From positions 81,165 to 145,164 of the forward strand of contig SFMG01000001.1 in NCBI GenBank assembly GCA_004554455.1: DNA of 64,000 nucleotides, given 5' to 3'. The position numbers and the translations under genes are program-made. This document shows positions 60,100 through 64,000 of this stretch, one piece after another. The notes under the pieces were generated by a model. It made no database searches, was not told the origin of the DNA, and saw only the letters and a list, made by a program, of their open reading frames with translations. The first letter of the stretch is position 1; each line of letters begins with the position of its first letter. Source of the stretch: Bacteroidales bacterium (GTDB taxonomy: Bacteria; Bacteroidota; Bacteroidia; Bacteroidales; UBA932).

Positions 60100-60673
60100 T
60101 CTGCGCAGCAACCGTCCTGGCTGCTTCCTCACCCTTGATGTGGGCAAGGATCTCCAGACCGAAGGCTATGGCGTGCCCTGCACCGCGGGAAGTGATCACG
60201 TCGTCGTCTTTCACGCATCCCGTCTTGACGTACTCGGCGCCTATGGCCTCCAGTCCCTCTTCGAAACCGTCATAGCAGCACATTTTCACACCCTTGAGCC
60301 TCTCCTCGCCGAGAGCGGAAGCAAGGACTACGGACGGTGCGGCACAGATGGCGGCCACGCTGCCTCCCTCGTCATAGTGACGGCGAAGCAGTTCCATAAG
60401 CGGCTTGCAGGCAGCCAGATTGGTCGAGCCCGGCATTCCGCCCGGGAAAATCATCACGTCCTCCCTGGAAGTTCCCTCCTGTTCAAACTTCTTGAGAAAT
60501 TCCTTGAAAGTGTATTTCGCGAGAAGGACGGTCTTGTGGGAAGAGGTAACGAAATTGTCCTCATTCAGACACACGGTCTTCACATTGACTCCGCCGCGCA
60601 CAAGCACATCGTAAGGGGCAAGGGCCTCGACTTCCTCGAAGCCGTCGGCCAGAAACATATATACTCCTTTCAT
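60089..60673 (-). CDS. DJ-1/PfpI family protein (YajL-like)
   Basis: A 194-residue DJ-1 superfamily protein with MKGVYMFLADGFEEVEALAPYDVL at the start, FPGGMPGSTNLA, and the nucleophile-elbow cysteine in AAICAAPSVVLAS. Such proteins are cytoplasmic and linked to repair or protection against oxidative or glyoxal damage, though the activity is debated. The late ITSRGAGHAIAFGLEIL segment fits the YajL/ThiJ branch. It is 17 bases downstream of the zinc peptidase gene. Confidence 0.9.
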   Translation of the reverse strand: MKGVYMFLADGFEEVEALAPYDVLVRGGVNVKTVCLNEDNFVTSSHKTVLLAKYTFKEFLKKFEQEGTSREDVMIFPGGMPGSTNLAACKPLMELLRRHYDEGGSVAAICAAPSVVLASALGEERLKGVKMCCYDGFEEGLEAIGAEYVKTGCVKDDDVITSRGAGHAIAFGLEILAHIKGEEAARTVAAQIML

Positions 60674-60690
60674 ATATTGATGATTATGAA

Positions 60691-61380
60691 TCAGTCGCGA
60701 CGTCCGCCCATTGCGATTGCCACATAGTAGAGAAGGGTTGCAATGGAGCCAATGGCTGCGATGACGTAGGTATATGCGGCCCACTTGAGCGCATCCTTCG
60801 CCTTTGGCATGGTCCAGCTGTCGGCAAGACCGGAGTTGCCCAGCCAGGCCACGGCCCTGCTGGAAGCGTTCAGCTCGACAGGCAGGGTGATGATGCTAAA
60901 GAGAGTGGTAAGGGCGAAAAGCAATATGCCGGCCCAGAGTATGGCCGTGCTGCCGGACCACTGTATGGCAAGTACGCCAAGGAGCAGCAGCCAGGTCACG
61001 GCGCTGTTTGCGAAATTCACGACGGGAACCAGAGCCGAGCGCAGCTTGAGCGGCATATATCCCCTCGAATGCTGAACCGCATGGCCGCATTCATGCGCGG
61101 CAACGGCTGCAGCGGCAATGGAACGGCCGTCATATACCTCCGGGCTGAGTTTTATCACCCGTGCGGAAGGGTCGAAATGGTCGGTGAGGAAGCCGCTGCC
61201 ACGTACGACCTGTACGCTGTTTATGCCGTGGTCGGCGAGCATACGTCTTGCGACCTCTGCGCCCGAAAGCCCGGAAGGCAGGGCTACCTTTCCATATTTC
61301 TTGAAACGGGAATTCAGCGTCTGCTGAACTATGAAGCTGGCCACCATTGTGGCGATGAGGATAATCCAGATAAGTGACAT
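60691..61380 (-). CDS. membrane zinc metallopeptidase (YugP-like)
   Basis: A 229-residue membrane protein of the zinc_peptidase (YugP) family. The HExxH zinc motif is H96-E-C-G-H100 in AAVAAHECGHAVQHSRGY. It has an N-terminal transmembrane helix (residues 2-20), and three more near residues 108-170 and 203-225. The family has few known substrates; one member may act on membrane proteins. It is first in a two-gene group with the DJ-1 gene. Confidence 0.9.
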   Translation of the reverse strand: MSLIWIILIATMVASFIVQQTLNSRFKKYGKVALPSGLSGAEVARRMLADHGINSVQVVRGSGFLTDHFDPSARVIKLSPEVYDGRSIAAAAVAAHECGHAVQHSRGYMPLKLRSALVPVVNFANSAVTWLLLLGVLAIQWSGSTAILWAGILLFALTTLFSIITLPVELNASSRAVAWLGNSGLADSWTMPKAKDALKWAAYTYVIAAIGSIATLLYYVAIAMGGRRD

Positions 61381-61406
61381 CTATTTTACATTTTTATCGT
61401 TAGGCA

Positions 61407-61414
61407 CAAAAATA
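61407..61414 (-). promoter_or_regulatory. -7 box for the zinc peptidase gene
   Basis: TATTTTTG on the minus strand, 26 bases before the ATG at 61380. It fits TAnnTTTG; no matching -33 box seen. Confidence 0.4.
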
Positions 61415-61446
61415 CTCTAAAAAGCATACCATACGACTATTTTGTG

Positions 61447-61454
61447 TAATTTTG
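61447..61454 (+). promoter_or_regulatory. -7 box for alr, very close to the start codon
   Basis: TAATTTTG lies only 9 bases upstream of the alr ATG at 61464. If used it gives a leader of a few bases or none. No -33 partner was found, so it could be a chance match. Confidence 0.42.
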
Positions 61455-61463
61455 TCACCCGAT

Positions 61464-62579
61464 ATGACAGACAGATTCAGAGAAGACGAATTTTCCAGGC
61501 TGGAGCTCAAACTCTCCAACTGCCTTGAGAACTACAGATATTTCAGGTCCAGACTGCGTCCTGAAACCAGAATGCTCGTGCTCGTGAAGGCCAACGCCTA
61601 CGGTCACGGAGCCGTGGAGTTCGCACAGATGATGCGCGATGCGGGGGCTGACTATCTGGCAGTGGCCTACCCGGTGGAGGGAGTCGAACTCCGCAAGCAC
61701 GGCATAATGTCCCCGATACTGGTGCTGACCACAGGCAGCGATTCCTTCAACGACATAGTCGATTACCACCTCGAACCGGGAATACCGAATCTCGACACGC
61801 TCAAGGCCCTGGTTCAGGTACTGCGCAACAAGCATATAAGCGAGTATCCCATACACCTGAAGCTGGATACCGGGATGCACAGGCTGGGCTTTATGAGCTC
61901 CGAGCTGGACGAGCTGCTGGCCTACCTGAAGGGGAACAGTTCGGTCCGCGTGAAATCGGTATATTCCCACCTTGCGGTAGCCGACGACCCGGAGAATGAC
62001 GCCTACACGCTCGGGCAGGTGGAGCTTTTCACCCGCAACAGCAAACTTATCGCGGACTCCCTCGGCTACATGCCTATGCGCCATATACTCAACTCCGCCG
62101 GAATAGAGCGCTTCCCGCAGTTCCAGTTCGATATGGTGCGTCTGGGCATAGGCATATACGGAGTCAGCGCAGTGCCGGGAGTAAAGCTCGCCCCGGTAGC
62201 TTCTCTCAAGTGCAAGATATTACAAATCAAGCATTTGAAGCCAGAAGACGGGTGCATCGGCTATGGACTTTGGGGAAAGATTGCCCCTGAGGGGAGCACC
62301 ATAGCAACCATACCCGTGGGCTATGCCGACGGACTGGACCGCCATCTGGGTCGCGGCCGCGCCTCCTTCCTGCTCAATGGAAAGAGAGTTCCGACCATAG
62401 GCAACATCTGTATGGATATGTGTATGCTGGACATCAGCGGAGTGGAGGCCAAGGTCGGAGACACGGTGACCATCTTCGGCGAAGATCCTTCAGTAAACGA
62501 ACTGGCGGAGATCCTCGGCACAATCCCTTACGAGATCCTTACCTCGGTTCCCCGCCGTATAGAAAGGGTTCTGGTCTGA
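61464..62579 (+). CDS. alr: alanine racemase
   Basis: A 371-residue PLP-dependent racemase supplying D-alanine for peptidoglycan. The PLP-binding lysine is K42 in LVLVKANAYGHG; the HLKLDTGMHRLGF, VKSVYSHLAVAD and MVRLGIGIYGVS motifs and IGNICMDMCMLDIS near residue 310 are typical. The partner tyrosine is probably in CIGYGLWGK. It stands alone, without murF, unlike the MurF-Alr fusion found in many Bacteroidota. Confidence 0.96.
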   Translation: MTDRFREDEFSRLELKLSNCLENYRYFRSRLRPETRMLVLVKANAYGHGAVEFAQMMRDAGADYLAVAYPVEGVELRKHGIMSPILVLTTGSDSFNDIVDYHLEPGIPNLDTLKALVQVLRNKHISEYPIHLKLDTGMHRLGFMSSELDELLAYLKGNSSVRVKSVYSHLAVADDPENDAYTLGQVELFTRNSKLIADSLGYMPMRHILNSAGIERFPQFQFDMVRLGIGIYGVSAVPGVKLAPVASLKCKILQIKHLKPEDGCIGYGLWGKIAPEGSTIATIPVGYADGLDRHLGRGRASFLLNGKRVPTIGNICMDMCMLDISGVEAKVGDTVTIFGEDPSVNELAEILGTIPYEILTSVPRRIERVLV

Positions 62580-62603
62580 ACCCGGCAGTTTCCTTGCGGA
62601 AAA

Positions 62604-63017
62604 TTACTTGAGAGACTTCAGAATCTTTGCGAGCTGGTCAGGGCAGGATGTGCCCCTGCTGGCGCAAGGAACGTTTGAAAGTTTCTCGATGACCGTGCTG
62701 ACCTTCTGACCCTTGATCATATTGCAAAGGCCTATGGCATTGCCCGGGCAGCCCCTGGTGAATGCGCAGTTGCGTATGGTCTGCGTCTTCACGTCGATTT
62801 CTATGTCTATCTGCTTGGAGCATACCTTTGCGCTCGGCGTGGCGCTCACATAGCGTATTCCGTTCTTTACGGTATCGCTGATTATCTTGTAGTCATTCAC
62901 GTTTCCCTGTGGTGCCTGTGGGGAAAACTCGCTGCCGGCGGCAGAGAGCGCTGCAGGAGCAAGCGTTGCAGTTGCCATTACGAAGGCAGTCTTTTTAAGA
63001 AAATCTCTTCTTTCCAT
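62604..63017 (-). CDS. TSCPD-domain protein with Tat-like signal peptide
   Basis: A 137-residue protein. The C-terminal 90 residues are a TSCPD domain: VCSKQIDIEIDVKTQTI, FTRGCPGNAIGLCNMIKGQ, VPCASRG and the naming TSCPDQLAKIL motif, with four conserved cysteines and two extra. Standalone TSCPD proteins are usually about 80 residues and cytoplasmic. Here an N-terminal extension MERRDFLKKTAFVMATATLAP has a twin-arginine motif (R3-R4-D-F-L-K) and hydrophobic stretch, so the folded, perhaps metal-bearing domain may be exported by the Tat system. Confidence 0.85.
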   Translation of the reverse strand: MERRDFLKKTAFVMATATLAPAALSAAGSEFSPQAPQGNVNDYKIISDTVKNGIRYVSATPSAKVCSKQIDIEIDVKTQTIRNCAFTRGCPGNAIGLCNMIKGQKVSTVIEKLSNVPCASRGTSCPDQLAKILKSLK

Positions 63018-63056
63018 ATAAAATCCGTTTTAAATAATTTCACTTTTTCCATGGCC

Positions 63057-63137
63057 TTCCCGGCTTCCGGTCATTTCCCAGCTTCCGAGATTTTCGGATA
63101 TTTCCCGGCTTCCTGTCATTTCCTGCCTTTCCGGCAG
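63057..63137 (+). repeat. imperfect 18-bp tandem repeat
   Basis: Four 18-base units (63057-63074, 63075-63092, 63102-63119, 63120-63137) of form TTCCCGGCTTCCGGTCAT with drift, interrupted by a 9-base half unit at 63093-63101. It fills the space between the small DNA-binding-like gene and the TSCPD gene. Confidence 0.75.
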
Positions 63138-63141
63138 CGGA

Positions 63142-63393
63142 TCAGAACAGGGTAGGATGGTTCTCATCCAGCTGCGCAATCACTCTTTCCATAATGATGC
63201 GTCTGAGTGCCGAAGCCTTCGAGCGTATGCCCAGACTTCTGCAGTATGCATCGATGGCCTCCACCTCCCTTTCATTGAACAGCAGCACCTGACGGTGTCT
63301 GCGCAGCAGGGCCTGGCGTTCCCGTTCCGCACGTTCCGGATCCAGGATCAAAGCTTTCCTACTGTTCTTGACTTTCTTGGATGAACTGGCCAT
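63142..63393 (-). CDS. small ribbon-helix-helix-like protein
   Basis: An 83-residue protein with a very basic N-terminus (KKVKNSRKALILDPERAERERQALLRRHRQ) followed by VLLFNEREVEAIDAYCRSLG and the helix SKASALRRIIMERVIAQL. The strand-helix-helix pattern with an acidic DENHPTLF tail resembles ribbon-helix-helix DNA-binding proteins seen in Bacteroidota, often near mobile or repeat regions. No target is known. A -7-like box TATATTTG lies 20 bases upstream. Confidence 0.6.
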   Translation of the reverse strand: MASSSKKVKNSRKALILDPERAERERQALLRRHRQVLLFNEREVEAIDAYCRSLGIRSKASALRRIIMERVIAQLDENHPTLF

Positions 63394-63412
63394 AACTCAT
63401 TGATTGCAGCGG

Positions 63413-63420
63413 CAAATATA
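63413..63420 (-). promoter_or_regulatory. possible -7 box for the small RHH-like gene
   Basis: TATATTTG on the minus strand, 20 bases before the ATG at 63393; no spaced -33 box. Confidence 0.33.
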
Positions 63421-63600
63421 ACAAAATTTCTGCCAAGCCCACTTTCCAAGTCAAGCAGATTGCTTTCGGTTTCAACGTAGCCTTTCGGGACATAGCTGAC
63501 ATTTCCATTAGAATCGGACGCAAATCGTTGATGCGGCGGGACAGGTGCCACTCCGGCGGCTTTTTACTTAGGATTATGCCGCCTTCGTGGCATACTGTCC

Positions 63601-63632
63601 CCGCCTGCACCGCACGACTGCGCTGCAGGCGG
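63601..63632. repeat. perfect 9-bp inverted repeat CCGCCTGCA / TGCAGGCGG
   Basis: CCGCCTGCA at 63601-63609 pairs with TGCAGGCGG at 63624-63632 with a 14-base loop. The second arm is also part of the direct repeat family that follows. Confidence 0.7.
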
Positions 63633-63768
63633 GCCGTTCTACTTGCCGGCACGATGGCGCTGCAGGCGGAACCGTTCTACTTTGCTGCGACGAAAATTGG
63701 AATCGGACGCGGCATCGTAGCGGCAACGACCGTTGCAGGCGGGCCATTCTACTCGCCGGCACGATAGC
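63622..63768 (+). repeat. three copies of a GCTGCAGGCGG-CCGTTCTAC direct repeat
   Basis: Copies begin at 63622, 63659 and 63732. The first and third are 37 bases long, share TGCAGGCGGGCC(G/A)TTCTACT and then GCCGGCACGAT, and differ at only a few positions; the middle copy is diverged. Confidence 0.75.
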
Positions 63769-63770
63769 AC

Positions 63771-63817
63771 TGCATCGATTCTCGATTTCAAGCCAAGACT
63801 TGCGAATCGATGCAGCC
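63771..63817. repeat. palindromic repeat element, copy A
   Basis: A 47-base unit bounded by a perfect 11-base inverted repeat: TGCATCGATTC (63771-63781) and GAATCGATGCA (63804-63814), with an inner CAAG/CTTG pair. REP- or MITE-like in structure. Confidence 0.78.
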
Positions 63818-63842
63818 TTGGAGCCAATCTCTGGCAAATCCG

Positions 63843-63889
63843 TGCATCGATTCTTGATTTCAAGCCCAAACTTGCGAATCAATGCAGCC
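63843..63889. repeat. palindromic repeat element, copy B
   Basis: Same layout as copy A, starting 72 bases later: TGCATCGATTC (63843-63853) and GAATCAATGCA (63876-63886), one base off a perfect inverted repeat. The two copies differ at about four positions. Confidence 0.76.
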
Positions 63890-63945
63890 AAAAGGTCAAA
63901 ACTGTATTTACCTGAAAAAAGTTGACTCACAACAAAGAGTTAACG

Positions 63946-64000
63946 ATGGACTTTAAACACACTACCAAAAGACAGCTGTACTATGATCAAGTAATTGAGT
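63946..64000 (+). CDS. possible gene start running off the window edge
   Basis: An ATG opens a frame beginning MDFKHTTKRQLYYDQV that stays open to the edge, only 18 codons. Base use is more AT-rich than in neighbouring genes. It may be an incoming or mobile gene, but there is too little sequence to identify it. Confidence 0.3.
   Translation, partial: MDFKHTTKRQLYYDQVIE

Larger units (their letters stand above)
63394..63945. other. gene-free repeat-rich stretch
   Basis: I see no supportable gene here. Short open frames exist on both strands but run through repeats and have no recognisable domain. The content is GC-rich repeats at 63601-63768, two palindromic elements at 63771-63889, and an AT-richer end. 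Confidence 0.6.

Noticed and set aside
63574..63930. A 118-codon minus-strand open frame across the repeats
   Set aside because: Its two LEI(K/E)NRC segments are just the two DNA palindromes translated; no domain or promoter.
1..64000. CRISPR array, prophage, complete insertion sequence or rRNA operon
   Set aside because: None is visible: no regularly spaced 25-40 base repeats, no phage structural genes, no transposase with paired ends and no rRNA.

Overview
The window looks like chromosomal DNA of an anaerobic Bacteroidota, order Bacteroidales, with a fairly GC-rich genome (judged by eye, not counted). The evidence is the set of Bacteroidota-restricted families (DUF4293, DUF3822, DUF4290, DUF4493, PCMD, fimbrillin-like and FISUMP lipoproteins), the absence of clear Shine-Dalgarno sites, and repeated promoters of the Bacteroidota form TTTG-N19-21-TAnnTTTG. 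The GGGtGRT/NifU-like pair and reverse rubrerythrin fit an anaerobe. I cannot fix the genus.

Layout. 1-7.8 kb is mostly minus-strand housekeeping: fabF (cut by the window edge) with DUF4293; a plus-strand nucleoside phosphorylase; then a seven-gene operon of a two-TM protein, DUF3822, rsmD, ybaK, mazG, a GNAT-like gene and prfA. 7.9-12 kb is a plus-strand run of nrnA, two FKBP lipoproteins and a serine hydrolase. 12-18 kb holds ackA, a very short ComEC-like gene, apbE, a FISUMP lipoprotein and a lemA/TPM pair. 17.8-27.6 kb is a minus-strand block: an AddAB-like helicase/nuclease pair, DUF4290, ftsK and a lolA-like gene. 27.7-35.5 kb has rubrerythrin, an S4 protein, manA, a flavin reductase/FAD oxidoreductase pair, a divergent sodium:solute symporter and a GH3 lipoprotein whose 3' end overlaps the symporter on the opposite strand.

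35.6-42.2 kb has the initiator tRNA with a strong terminator, a cytoplasmic FKBP, a wza/wzc/cpsB-like polysaccharide export module without glycosyltransferases, and the GGGtGRT/Fe-S scaffold pair. 42.3-46.6 kb is uvrB, overlapping a RelA/SpoT gene whose hydrolase motif is degenerate.

46.6-55.5 kb is the most unusual part: a compact seven-gene minus-strand operon with a perfect promoter. In transcription order it encodes a fimbrillin-like lipoprotein, three DUF4493 lipoproteins (the last fused to PCMD), two outer-membrane beta-barrel proteins and a second PCMD lipoprotein. I read it as a candidate surface assembly of unknown function. It is the best candidate here for an undescribed system.

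55.6-62.6 kb returns to housekeeping: parE, a PlsC-like acyltransferase, rpsF-rpsR-rplI, a HAD phosphatase divergent from rpsF through interlocking promoters, a DJ-1 protein, a membrane zinc peptidase and alr. 62.6-64 kb has a TSCPD protein with a Tat-like leader, a small ribbon-helix-helix-like protein, an 18-bp tandem repeat, a gene-free stretch of palindromic repeats, and perhaps the start of another gene at the edge.
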